A stretch of DNA of 64,000 bases from Paenibacillus sp. FSL H7-0331. GTDB lineage: Bacteria; Bacillota; Bacilli; Paenibacillales; NBRC-103111. The notes below the pieces were generated by a model. The model worked only from the letters and a program-made list of their open reading frames with translations, was not told the DNA's origin and did no database searches. Every line of letters begins with the position of its first letter. The first letter of the stretch is position 1. The translations under genes were made by a program, and so were the position numbers. Of the stretch, positions 27,019 to 35,502 are shown piece after piece. The stretch lies in contig NZ_MRTH01000019.1 of the NCBI RefSeq assembly GCF_001956045.1, forward strand, positions 62,001 to 126,000. Reading direction: 5' to 3'.

Positions 27019-28149
27019 TTGAATCATAACTTGATCCAACTTAAGGAGAAACCCTGGTCAGACTGTTGGAGTCGGATTCAAATCAAGGTGGACTGTATGA
27101 TAAAGCAGCTGGGGGAGCGTAGTCCTCACGTATCTGTTTCAGGCATTTACGACGATGATGCCTTGGACTGGTGGACCTCCGGTTTTTGGCCGGGTATGCT
27201 TTGGATATTGAACGATATGACAGGCAAAGCGATATATCGTGATGCAGCGTGGTCCTGGGATGAACGAATAGAACAATGCTTTATGCGGGACAACCGCTTT
27301 CATCATGACGTCGGGTTTCAATTCCTGGCTACGGCTGTAATTAAATACAAGCTGACGGGTGACACGGACGCAAAGCGCAGAGGGTTGCAGGCTGCGAACA
27401 TATTAGCTGGCAGGTTTAATTTAGCCGGAGGCTTTATAAGGGCTCAGAATCAGGCGTCACGTCCAGGAGCTTCAATTATCGATACGATGATGAACCTGTC
27501 GATCTTATTTTGGGCTTCAAAGGAGCTCGGTGATCCCCGGTTTGCACAAATTGCACGTGCACATGCGGATACTGTTTTGCAGCATACGATCAGAGAGGAT
27601 GGATCGTCCCATCACATCACTATATTCGATGCGGATACGGGAAATGTCGAGGAATACGTGGCAGGCCAAGGGTATTCGCCGACATCATCCTGGAGCCGTG
27701 GACAGGCCTGGGCGATATATGGAATGGCCAACACTTATAAATATACAGGAGACGTTAAGTATTTGAGCGCCGCCAAACGGACGGCTCACTACTTTATGAG
27801 CTGCCTTCCTGATGATTTTGTTGCCTATTGGGATTTTCGGCTTCCGGATTTCACCCATGAGCCGAGAGATACTTCTGCATCAAGCATTGCTGCATCCGGT
27901 TTACTCGAAATCGCGGCTCAGGTTCCGGCTGAAGAGAGCTGGATATACCGGACTGCGGCTGAATCCATACTGCTGTCTTTGACGCACAATTATAGCACAC
28001 TGGACCAACCGGAATACGAAGGTATTCTACTGGAAGCTACTGGACATAAGCCAGCCGGGCGTGATATCCAGGTTTCTTTAATTTACGGGGATTATTATTA
28101 TGTAGAAGCGATAGCCAAGCTGGTAGGCTGGAACAGTCGAATATTTTAA
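27019..28149 (+). CDS. Glycoside hydrolase family 88, unsaturated glucuronyl hydrolase-like
   Basis: 376 residues, start TTG 27019, 7 bases after AAGGAGG. Characteristic GH88 text is present: DWWTSGFWPGMLW, HHDVGFQF (with the family's first catalytic Asp), SIIDTMMNLSILFWA (second Asp), GYSPTSSWSRGQAWAIYG and YGDYYYVEAI. The length equals that of the classical enzyme. It hydrates the unsaturated uronic acid left at the non-reducing end by polysaccharide lyases. With the importer, YesMN pair and GH95 upstream it completes a glycan-degradation locus; no signal peptide is visible, so it acts in the cytosol. Confidence 0.92.
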   Translation: MNHNLIQLKEKPWSDCWSRIQIKVDCMIKQLGERSPHVSVSGIYDDDALDWWTSGFWPGMLWILNDMTGKAIYRDAAWSWDERIEQCFMRDNRFHHDVGFQFLATAVIKYKLTGDTDAKRRGLQAANILAGRFNLAGGFIRAQNQASRPGASIIDTMMNLSILFWASKELGDPRFAQIARAHADTVLQHTIREDGSSHHITIFDADTGNVEEYVAGQGYSPTSSWSRGQAWAIYGMANTYKYTGDVKYLSAAKRTAHYFMSCLPDDFVAYWDFRLPDFTHEPRDTSASSIAASGLLEIAAQVPAEESWIYRTAAESILLSLTHNYSTLDQPEYEGILLEATGHKPAGRDIQVSLIYGDYYYVEAIAKLVGWNSRIF

Positions 28150-28216
28150 TGCTGTCATTAACTGTTTTCTAAAGAAAATGCCAAGTGAAAAGTCGGCTTT
28201 TCGGCTTTGTGGAATT

Positions 28217-28260
28217 ACAAAAAAACCTCACCCACGTTAATAGTGGTTTGAGGTTTTTTG
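28217..28260. terminator. Bidirectional terminator between GH88 and Rieske genes
   Basis: AAAAAAACCTCA (28219-28230) pairs with TTGAGGTTTTTT (28248-28259), with an inner CCCAC/GTGG arm. T tracts on both strands fit a shared terminator of the two convergent genes. Confidence 0.85.
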
Positions 28261-28284
28261 TACCTATTGTGTGAATCAGTCATC

Positions 28285-29337
28285 CTAAGACGTGTACGAT
28301 CTTCCCAGCCCGATCTCACTAAGCAGCTGCCGATAAGCGATGGATGTACGGTCTGCTGGTATATGGGCTTCGGCTTGGAGGTCAAGCGGCAAATCTTCGG
28401 GAGTCTGTGCTTCGACCATATCCCGGTCCTCTTGAAACACCTGTAGATTAAACTTGATTGTATCCTCTACAGGAGCATTTTTGTCGAAATTACGAGAAAT
28501 CGGACAAAATAGCCGAGTATAGCGGGCCGAAACCGGAGAAGCGCAGTTCAGAATCATCAGCTTTCCGTCGTTTGGAAAATGTACGGTAAGGGAAGCTGCA
28601 AACGGCGGGAATACACGGAATGCGCGCAGCCACATGAATCCCTCTTCAGCGATATTTTCCTGTCCTTTACCATAATTGCTAACGGTGCTCCAATAGTCGG
28701 CAATTAGCTGGTCACCCTCCCGTTTGACCTTATATTGCGGAACCTCGGTATTGTTGCGGTCTCCGAAGGTCTCGATGTGTACGTAAGCGAAGTGTGATAC
28801 ATCCAGAAAACCTTCCATCTGGCGTCCGGCAGAACCTGCAATATCAAAGCTCGGCAGTGTAATATTGATGAAATCCGGATCGTCCCATCCAGATAAATCC
28901 GGAATCTGCTCGCTGGTAGAAGACAGAGAAGTCCAGATCAGACCGTACCGTTCGACGGTCGGGTACACGATTAATTTCAGCTTTGGTGAAATTTTGGTAT
29001 TCGGGTGTGCCGGAACAGAGGTGCAGGTTCCTTCACAATTGTAGCGGAAGCCATGATAAGGGCATACGATTTCTTCGTTTTCCACCCAGCCCTTGCTGAG
29101 GGGAGCTCCACGATGGAAGCAAAGATCACGAGCAACAATGACCTTGCCGTGGCTCCGGTAGCAGACGAGCTTCACATCCAACAGTGTGACACCCACAGGT
29201 TTATCCGCAATATCACTTGCAATAGCGACCGGGAACCAGTATTGGGAAAGCACCTGCCAGTCATTAGGTGTGAATGTACAGTCTCGTGGGAGTTGGATTT
29301 GGGCAGGTTCAGCAGATAATTGTGGATTCATACTCAT
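28285..29337 (-). CDS. Rieske non-heme iron oxygenase (NdmA/TsaM/VanA-like)
   Basis: 350 residues, start ATG 29337 (minus) after GAGGTGA. The Rieske [2Fe-2S] ligands are Cys73, His75, Cys92 and His95 (CFHRG, CPYHGF). The catalytic iron site is Asp179-x2-His182-x4-His187 in FLDVSHFAYVH. The length and the C-terminal pattern (VFQEDRDMVEAQTPEDLPLD, then AYRQLLSEIGLG) resemble the single-chain oxygenases such as caffeine demethylase NdmA, TsaM and vanillate demethylase. No reductase is adjacent. A purine-type riboswitch lies in its leader, which suggests the substrate is a purine derivative; that is inference. Confidence 0.92.
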   Translation of the reverse strand: MSMNPQLSAEPAQIQLPRDCTFTPNDWQVLSQYWFPVAIASDIADKPVGVTLLDVKLVCYRSHGKVIVARDLCFHRGAPLSKGWVENEEIVCPYHGFRYNCEGTCTSVPAHPNTKISPKLKLIVYPTVERYGLIWTSLSSTSEQIPDLSGWDDPDFINITLPSFDIAGSAGRQMEGFLDVSHFAYVHIETFGDRNNTEVPQYKVKREGDQLIADYWSTVSNYGKGQENIAEEGFMWLRAFRVFPPFAASLTVHFPNDGKLMILNCASPVSARYTRLFCPISRNFDKNAPVEDTIKFNLQVFQEDRDMVEAQTPEDLPLDLQAEAHIPADRTSIAYRQLLSEIGLGRSYTS

Positions 29338-29380
29338 CTTTTATCACCTCATGGATTATTGGGTCTTGCAACTTAACGCG

Positions 29381-29492
29381 GAAAACCCCAGACGCAAGAG
29401 GTGCATAATGAAGCTGACCTTATACTTCGGTGCCTGGATGGGCGTTCGAAATAAAGGGACCTCCAATTTATGCAGCCTCTTGTAGCCTGGGG
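29381..29492 (-). terminator. Riboswitch expression platform, long terminator hairpin
   Basis: On the minus strand the 5' arm (29492 to 29468: CCCCAG, CAAGAGG, TGCATAA blocks) pairs with the 3' arm (29408 to 29386: TTATGCA, CCTCTTG, CTGGGG), then TTTTCC follows. An inner helix CCTT...AAGG fills the loop. The 5' arm includes the 3' half of the aptamer (P3 strand, junction, P1 strand), so aptamer folding and terminator formation exclude each other. This predicts that ligand binding turns the Rieske gene on. Confidence 0.75.
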
Positions 29493-29546
29493 CAATTTAC
29501 GGTTGCCTGGTCGAGACGCTCATACCCATTAATGAGCTTATACAAG
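29479..29546 (-). ncRNA. Purine-type riboswitch aptamer with altered core
   Basis: A 68-nt aptamer on the minus strand. P1 CUUGUA/UACAAG, P2 GCUCAU/AUGAGC with a GGG-containing loop, and P3 GGCAA/UUGCC with the invariant loop CCGUAAA match the purine riboswitch. Core bases U22, U47 and C74 (xpt numbering) are kept, which indicates a guanine-like ligand face. However U51 is G, A73 is G and P3 has an asymmetric A/CCA internal loop. U51 contacts the ligand in guanine aptamers, so specificity is probably changed. Confidence 0.85.
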
Positions 29547-29875
29547 AGAATAACAGTTAAGATTTTAAGTCATGTTTTATAACATATAATTATCATAAAC
29601 GCTCGATTAACATCTGTCAATATAACATTTGAAGTTATTTATATTATTATTTGCAGTAATTAGTATCTTGATTTGCAGTGTTTCTAATTCTAAATTACAT
29701 TTTTGACTGAACAATCTGTAAATTATGTTATGTATCCTTACAATCAATCAATGAGCTACTAGACGCGAAGAGGTAAACGGTCAGGATAATGAAAAAATTT
29801 GTATTTATCAAAAAGGTTATTGTGGTCTCTCTAAAGAATATACAATTGGACATTGTAAATTTAGGAGCTGGGCAA

Positions 29876-30862
29876 ATGGGAACATTATGGACAGAGGAAA
29901 TGATCTTGGATGACCTGCTTCAATCATTTCATCGTTTCTTCGGTTTGGATGTAATTGAATCGGCTCCAATCAAACGAGGATGGCTAAACTTAAAATGGAA
30001 AATAAAAACTGAAGCCGGGGATTTTGTACTCAAGCAATATAACAAGGAAAGATATAAAAAATATATACCAGACGAGCTGTTGTTTGCGCTTTCTCAACAG
30101 GTTAGAATGTATAACCAAGGTCTGGCGTGTCCCAATGTGTTATCGTATAACGAAAAAATATTGCTTGAGTCGGATCATGGAGAACTTTTCATGGTGATGG
30201 AATATTGCCAGGGCAAGCTAATTGAGCCAGGTAAAGCCAATGTTCATCAAATATACGATTTGGGTCGAACTACAGGAAAAATGCATCGATTGTTAAACGA
30301 CGGGACCATTGGTATTAAAAATAGCCCTCAGTTTATCCCTCCCAGCCGTGAGGAACGTATAGCACATTGGAACTCAGTTTGGGTAAAAACAAAGGAATCT
30401 GGTAAAACTCATTTACTTGCCAACATAGAAACACAAATAAAAGCAACGGAAGACATGCATATGGAAATCCTGGAGTTACTTCAATTGGGATGGGCACATC
30501 GTGACCTGTGGGTGGATAACCTTTTATTTGATGACCACCGTTTAACGGCAATTCTGGATTTTGATCGACTCAAATATGACTATCCGCAGCTTGATGTAGC
30601 TCGAGCTGTGATGTCCTGTGCCGTAGATGATCATTTAGAAGTCTCACTGGCCGCAGCGTTTATGGAAGGGTACAAGGAGGAACGCAACGTGGAAGAGGGT
30701 TACTTAACCTATTCATTACAGTTGTTATGGTATATGGAAAGTACATGGTGGATTAATGCTAACATGGATCAACATAGTGTACCTCCCGCTCGGTTTGCAA
30801 AAGAAATGATTTGGCTTGCTGAAAATCAAAAAAATATACCGACTTTACTAGCAAATATGTAG
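29876..30862 (+). CDS. Phosphotransferase-family kinase (CotS/APH-like)
   Basis: 328 residues from ATG 29876, supported by TTAGGAG at 29861-29867; an ATG at 29789 gives 29 more residues with a weaker site. Protein-kinase-like small-molecule kinase fold: FVLKQYN (ATP lysine), MVMEYCQGKLI hinge, GWAHRDLWVDNLLFDD (catalytic HxD-x4-N) and AILDFDRLKYDYPQLDVARAV (DFD metal site). This is the CotS / homoserine-kinase-II / aminoglycoside phosphotransferase superfamily. CotS-like members are spore-coat proteins in Bacillus; the substrate here is unknown. Confidence 0.88.
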   Translation: MGTLWTEEMILDDLLQSFHRFFGLDVIESAPIKRGWLNLKWKIKTEAGDFVLKQYNKERYKKYIPDELLFALSQQVRMYNQGLACPNVLSYNEKILLESDHGELFMVMEYCQGKLIEPGKANVHQIYDLGRTTGKMHRLLNDGTIGIKNSPQFIPPSREERIAHWNSVWVKTKESGKTHLLANIETQIKATEDMHMEILELLQLGWAHRDLWVDNLLFDDHRLTAILDFDRLKYDYPQLDVARAVMSCAVDDHLEVSLAAAFMEGYKEERNVEEGYLTYSLQLLWYMESTWWINANMDQHSVPPARFAKEMIWLAENQKNIPTLLANM

Positions 30863-30922
30863 ACAATGCAACACAATGAGGAGAAAAGAGTGCGCGTGAT
30901 TGTGGAAACTGCTTGTGTAGAA

Positions 30923-31050
30923 GCTTGCTTTCGGGTTAGCTTACAGGTCTTACAATCGAAAGCGAGCAGGGTCGGCACGGTAGTTTCGTTTGTTGTGACG
31001 AAAAACTAAAGTTCGTGCTTGCTCTGGATGCCTCTCTCCAGAACTTTTGT
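30923..31050 (+). other. Structured leader region before the PurM-like gene
   Basis: Three stem-loops are visible: GCTTGCTTTCG with CGAAAGCGAGC (one mismatch), AGTTTCGT with ACGAAAAACT, and TCTGGA with TCCAGA. They fill most of 30863-31090 upstream of an AIR-synthase-like gene. I do not recognise a known riboswitch, and no clear terminator follows. Confidence 0.4.
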
Positions 31051-31109
31051 TAACTAATTAGGTGTGTTACTATAATTGGAAATACAAGTAAATGAGAGGC
31101 GGCAAATCC

Positions 31110-32153
31110 ATGGGAAATGACAAGCTCACTTATGCAGAAACCGGTATTAATATTGACGATACCGATGCTGTCAAACAGAATATGGCCAAAAGTCTGCAGA
31201 CGAACAATAGTCGAGTATTAAACTCGCTGGGTGCGTTCGCGTCACTGTACGATTTTAAATTTCCGGAGTATGATCATCCCGTATTGGTCATGAAAACTGA
31301 GGAGCCTGGGTCCAAGCAAAAGCTGGCTTTTCAACATGGACGGGTACGTTCAATTTGCTACGATATGATTAACCATTTGATCAATGACATCATTGTTATG
31401 GGTGCCAAACCGCTTGCAGTTCAGGACGCAATCATTAGTGGCGCCGTTGATAAAGAAACCATCAGCGAAATTGTCGACGCTGTTTCTGCGGCTTGTAAGG
31501 AACAGGATTGTGTGCTCACTGGTGGCGAGACATCGATCCAGCCGGGAGTGCTGGAGAAAGGCTCCTATATACTTACGTCCAGTATTGTTGGCATCGTCGA
31601 CAAATCGAAAATCATAGACGGGTCAGCCATACGCAAGGGAGATGTTATTGTAGCTGTCGCGTCTAATGGAGTTCATACGAACGGGTATACACTTGTTCGG
31701 GCTATAATGGACAAGCATCCAGAAGTTCTGAACCAGAGGGTAGGTGATGAGAGTTTTTTGGATGCCATTATGAAGCCGCACTTATGTTATTACAAACCTC
31801 TGAGAGATTTGTTTGGGATGGATGGACTTCATGGAATGGCTCATATTACGGGTGGCGGTATTGAAGGAAACTTGAACCGGGTAATTCCGGAACATTTGAA
31901 CGCGCTCATTGACTTATCCCGTATTGATATTCTGCCCTTATTCCAAATCATTCGTAATATGGGGAACGTGGATGAACAGGACATGCTGCGCACATTCAAT
32001 ATGGGTGTTGGCCTAGTGCTGGTTGTAGATTCAGAAATAGCCCAAAGTGTGATGGAGCACGTAGCTGCATTCGGGTTGAAAAGTTATGTTATCGGTGAAA
32101 TCGTTGAGGGGAACAAGCGGGTTGTGTACCAACAAGAATTACAATGGTATTAA
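31110..32153 (+). CDS. AIR synthase (PurM)-like protein, stand-alone
   Basis: 347 residues; ATG 31110 is preferred since GAGAGGCGG lies just upstream. The fold is that of phosphoribosylformylglycinamidine cyclo-ligase: YAETGINIDDTDAVKQNM at the N-terminus, INDIIVMGAKPLAVQDAI, LTGGETSIQPG, GVHTNGYTLVR, HITGGGIEGNLNRVIP and FNMGVGLVLVV match PurM text. It is not in a pur operon, so it is either a second copy or a paralogue for another ATP-dependent ring closure. A structured leader precedes it. Confidence 0.88.
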   Translation: MGNDKLTYAETGINIDDTDAVKQNMAKSLQTNNSRVLNSLGAFASLYDFKFPEYDHPVLVMKTEEPGSKQKLAFQHGRVRSICYDMINHLINDIIVMGAKPLAVQDAIISGAVDKETISEIVDAVSAACKEQDCVLTGGETSIQPGVLEKGSYILTSSIVGIVDKSKIIDGSAIRKGDVIVAVASNGVHTNGYTLVRAIMDKHPEVLNQRVGDESFLDAIMKPHLCYYKPLRDLFGMDGLHGMAHITGGGIEGNLNRVIPEHLNALIDLSRIDILPLFQIIRNMGNVDEQDMLRTFNMGVGLVLVVDSEIAQSVMEHVAAFGLKSYVIGEIVEGNKRVVYQQELQWY

Positions 32154-32185
32154 ATTTACAGTCAAGAGTTTATTGAATTAGCAGG

Positions 32186-32208
32186 CTGCCGGGATCGGCA
32201 GTTTTTTT
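32186..32208 (+). terminator. Intrinsic terminator of the PurM-like gene
   Basis: CTGCCG and CGGCAG form a six-pair stem with loop GGAT, followed by seven T. It lies 32 bases after the stop codon and is a textbook terminator. Confidence 0.92.
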
Positions 32209-32249
32209 GCGTTATCGGGCATGCTTGTGTGGCGGCACTGATGCTTGGC

Positions 32250-32464
32250 TAAAAAGCCATATCGTCCCCATTGTGGCTTTGAACTCCATAAGGACAAGAA
32301 GCTATTAAAGCAAGCTATTTCCGTAATGGATGAGGGGTTTCAGGTATTAGAAAAATAGCGGACTTATATGATTCGTTCGATAAGTTGAGACAACAATCCA
32401 ACATTTCGACCCCCAATTGGGACGATTTTAGAAAACAAACGTTTGCCAAATTTCAGGCCCGTTG
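32250..32464 (+). pseudogene. Unrecognised coding remnant with one-base frameshift
   Basis: The stretch reads KKPYRPHCGFELHKDKKLLK, then QAISVMDEGFQVLEK and a stop; one base away the frame continues IADLYDSFDKLRQQSNISTP and on to WDDFRKQTFAKFQAR with a stop at 32464. A missing A in the run GAAAAATAG explains the break. There is no start. I do not know the family. Nothing else is evident in 32209-32530. Confidence 0.35.
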
Positions 32465-32530
32465 ATTAACCCCTAAATGGTAGAAAAAGAGCCGTCAACA
32501 AGGTAAAATGTTCAATCAACAGGCCTGTTG

Positions 32531-33385
32531 TTATTGAGCAGTACCAAACTTGCGGGATGTAATTCGATACGTTGTAGGTGACATCCCTTTTCTAGCTGTA
32601 AACTGTTTGATAAAGTAGGTGTCATACTCGAATCCAGTGGAATGTGCAATTTCATTAAGGCTCATATCGGTATGTGTCAAAAGATCACTCGCAACCTTCA
32701 AGCGATGTGTAAGCAAGTAACCAAATGCTGTTTTTCCACATCTCTCCTGAAACAATTTATTCAGAGTCACACGGTTCAAATGAGCACAATTCGTCAAATC
32801 GTTTAATGAAATCTTTCGCGAATAATTAGTGTGTATATAATCTAATACTTTATCGACAGGTGAATGTTCACTATTTTGATTTAATTCCTCCATCAAACCT
32901 AAAATTTGGATGAGATACTTTTTTATTCTGCACACCCAAAGTGCATCACTTTGCGCCTGCACTTCGGTGCCAAGTACGAAAAACCATTCAAACAATAGGG
33001 GGTATGCTTTCTCGGTTACACGAGGTACACCAGTATACAAATGATCCCTTTGAAAAAGGGAAAGTCCAGTTTGGATTCTAGGAGCTGCAGGAAAATAATC
33101 TTTCGTTTCGGTAAGAGTAATGGTGTTAAGAAATTCGGGATGAAAACTAAAGGATTGAGCAGATACATTAATCTTTTCAACCACTTGCACATTATCGTCT
33201 TCAGCCAAGCAAAGGACACCAGGAGCGCTAATGGATATGGGACGTTCATTCAATATCCCATTTATACTTCCTGACGTAATAAAAATCAGCGTATACCGTT
33301 CAGGATAAGGAAGAATACTGAAATCCTCCACTGCGACAAATTCTATTTTCACCGTACGTTCTTTGTGTCGGTCCATTTGCGGCAT
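32531..33385 (-). CDS. AraC-family transcriptional regulator
   Basis: 284 residues from ATG 33385 (minus), six bases after AGGTG. N-terminal cupin-like effector domain (about 1-150: YTLIFITSGSINGIL, ISAPGVLCLAEDD) and C-terminal double helix-turn-helix (about 180-280: VDKVLDYIHTNYSRKISLNDLTN, LNEIAHSTGFEYDTYFIKQFTARKG). It is divergent from an epoxide hydrolase gene 186 bases away and may control it. The effector is unknown. Confidence 0.9.
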   Translation of the reverse strand: MPQMDRHKERTVKIEFVAVEDFSILPYPERYTLIFITSGSINGILNERPISISAPGVLCLAEDDNVQVVEKINVSAQSFSFHPEFLNTITLTETKDYFPAAPRIQTGLSLFQRDHLYTGVPRVTEKAYPLLFEWFFVLGTEVQAQSDALWVCRIKKYLIQILGLMEELNQNSEHSPVDKVLDYIHTNYSRKISLNDLTNCAHLNRVTLNKLFQERCGKTAFGYLLTHRLKVASDLLTHTDMSLNEIAHSTGFEYDTYFIKQFTARKGMSPTTYRITSRKFGTAQ

Positions 33386-33571
33386 TTTTTTCACCTATCA
33401 AATAGTATAGTTGGTTGCTTCACTTATAACAGTGTAGCATACAAATTCAAAGGTTATAATTAGATTGTGAATCAACCCCAAATGAGCAGCTAAAGGACTA
33501 CATTCCATAAGCCACATTTTCCACGACAGCTGCTCAAACTGTCAAGATTAAACGATTGGGAGGAAATCATT

Positions 33572-34759
33572 ATGGCTGTTGAACGTTTTCAAATCCAGGT
33601 ATCCGATGAAGTGCTTGACGATCTACAATACAGGCTGAATCACGTCCGCTGGCCGGATCAATTAGAAGATTCCGCTTGGGAGCAAGGCACTGAATTAAGT
33701 TATTTACAGTCGCTCGTTGCCTATTGGCGAGACCATTTTGACTGGCGTGTTCAAGAAGCGAAATTAAACCGCTTTTCTCAATTTCGCAGTAATGTTGATG
33801 GGATAGATGTTCACTTCGTGCATGAGCGCGGTAAAGGACCTAATCCGTTGCCTATTATCCTTACTCACGGATGGCCGGACAGTTATCTGCGTTACCAGAA
33901 GATTATCCCGTTTCTTACTGATCCCGCTGCCCACGGTGGTGACCCTGAGGACGTTTTTGATGTTATTGTCCCTTCGCTGCCAGGGTTTGGCTTTTCTAGC
34001 CGTCCTGACCATCGTGGCGTCAATAATTTTCATGTCTCCGAGATGTGGGCTAAACTAATGACACAAGAACTTGGCTATAACAAATTCGCTGCTGCAGGCG
34101 GGGATATTGGCTCCGGTGTTACCAGATATCTTGCGGCGAACCATCCTGAGCTGCTTGTCGGAATCCACTTAACCGATATCGGGATCATTAGAGATCTCAT
34201 GACTGCACAAGATCCGGCAGGGCTTTCAGAGCAAGAACTGCAATATAAGAAGAATGCTCAGGAATGGCTTGCCCATGAAGGTGGCTATATCTCCATTCAA
34301 TCGACAAGACCCCAGACTCTTGCCTACGGACTGTCCGACTCGCCAGCAGGTCTGGCTGGTTGGATTATTGATAAATTCCGTGCTTGGAGCGATTGTAAGG
34401 GGGACCTGCGGCAACGATTCAGCGAGGATGAACTGCTCACGCATATTATGATCTATTGGGTTACCAATACTATAGGATCAACAGCACGTATGTATTATGA
34501 GAATTCGCATTCTTTGCCGCCTCTTGGTCGCATAGAGGTACCAACAGCCGTCGCTCTTTTCCCGGCAGATATATTATTGCCACCCAGGGAATGGGCTGTA
34601 CGCAACCTGAATATAACTCGCTGGAATGCAATGCCCCGCGGTGGCCATTTTCCTGCTCTGGAAGAACCGGAATTGCTGGTTAAGGACATTCGCGAATTTT
34701 ACAGACCCTTTAGAACAATAAGCAATTCTTTAGGAAAGGCCGGCTTGCGGGTGGTTTGA
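33572..34759 (+). CDS. Epoxide hydrolase (EHN domain + alpha/beta hydrolase)
   Basis: 395 residues, start ATG 33572 after GGGAGG. An N-terminal EHN domain (about 3-110: FQIQVSDEVLDDLQYRLNHVRWPDQ) precedes the alpha/beta hydrolase with oxyanion region HGWPDSYLRYQKIIPFL, the nucleophile Asp in AAGGDIGSGVTRYLA, and the terminal His in MPRGGHFPALEEPELLVKDI. This is the layout of epoxide hydrolase family members related to juvenile-hormone hydrolase. It opens epoxides to diols; the natural substrate is unknown. The divergent AraC gene is the likely regulator. Confidence 0.92.
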   Translation: MAVERFQIQVSDEVLDDLQYRLNHVRWPDQLEDSAWEQGTELSYLQSLVAYWRDHFDWRVQEAKLNRFSQFRSNVDGIDVHFVHERGKGPNPLPIILTHGWPDSYLRYQKIIPFLTDPAAHGGDPEDVFDVIVPSLPGFGFSSRPDHRGVNNFHVSEMWAKLMTQELGYNKFAAAGGDIGSGVTRYLAANHPELLVGIHLTDIGIIRDLMTAQDPAGLSEQELQYKKNAQEWLAHEGGYISIQSTRPQTLAYGLSDSPAGLAGWIIDKFRAWSDCKGDLRQRFSEDELLTHIMIYWVTNTIGSTARMYYENSHSLPPLGRIEVPTAVALFPADILLPPREWAVRNLNITRWNAMPRGGHFPALEEPELLVKDIREFYRPFRTISNSLGKAGLRVV

Positions 34760-35077
34760 CGATTACAGATTCGGACGAGCCGATGCAAAAGCTCCTCGAA
34801 TACAGCAAATTGCCGAATCGATTTCTTCTTTAGATAGAACGGATTGAAGGATGGACAGGATGGTGGTAGATTTTTCATGAAGTCGCCACCTTACTTCGGT
34901 TAAGTTGCAGGGGTACAAACATTTACCGGGGGTGTGGCTATTTTTCTGCGATTTTGTGGTTGATCAACAGGTGTGTTCAAATTTAATTAAATAATCATCA
35001 AATTCCAAAAATATGAATTGCTAATGAACATTTTGACCATATTAACTTTGCTGTAAAACTTGAAGGAGGAATGTTCA
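34760..35077. other. Non-coding gap after the epoxide hydrolase
   Basis: No convincing gene. The minus strand holds a start-less open stretch (about 34770-34980) that could be a small remnant, with no recognised domain. The last 100 bases are AT-rich and probably hold the promoter of the small gene at 35078. Confidence 0.4.
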
Positions 35078-35287
35078 ATGACAGACCAACAAACGAACGA
35101 ACAAGAACAAAGTGCAAGGACACAAGCCCAAAATGCTATGAATCAAGCATTACACGCACTAAATGAAGCCAGACATAGTAATGTTGATCAAGACCAAGAT
35201 GTTCAGGATGCCAAAGAACAGCTGTATAAAGCCCGACAAGAACATATGCAGGCTGATAATTCGGAGAGCGAAGATACGCTTTCCTAG
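35078..35287 (+). CDS. Small hydrophilic protein, unknown
   Basis: 69 residues from ATG 35078, 8 bases after AAGGAGG; an upstream ATG at 35060 sits before that site. The sequence is rich in Gln, Ala, Asp and Glu (TDQQTNEQEQSARTQAQNAM...), with no hydrophobic segment, and looks like a helical or disordered protein. I do not recognise the family; small, soluble, Gln/Asn-rich proteins of this kind are often made in sporulation or stress. It has its own terminator, so it is likely a single-gene unit. Confidence 0.7.
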   Translation: MTDQQTNEQEQSARTQAQNAMNQALHALNEARHSNVDQDQDVQDAKEQLYKARQEHMQADNSESEDTLS

Positions 35288-35360
35288 ACGATATGCCCCA
35301 CAAGAGGAGTATTTGTACTCTGGTACTCAAAAGGAAGTTCATACGCATAAATAGCGGATT

Positions 35361-35404
35361 TCCCCGTAGGTATCACTTTTACAGTGTCTCTACGGGGATT
35401 TTTT
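35361..35404 (+). terminator. Intrinsic terminator of the small hydrophilic gene
   Basis: TCCCCGTAG (35361-35369) pairs with CTACGGGGA (35390-35398), followed by six T. The 20-base loop is longer than usual. Confidence 0.88.
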
Positions 35405-35502
35405 CTGCTGTCCTCATACGATACCACGAATAGGACTGTTTGCACTTGGATTTAGGACCTGCTAGCTTGTACAATAGGTTTCAGAAAGCGGGGGAGAGCC
35501 TC

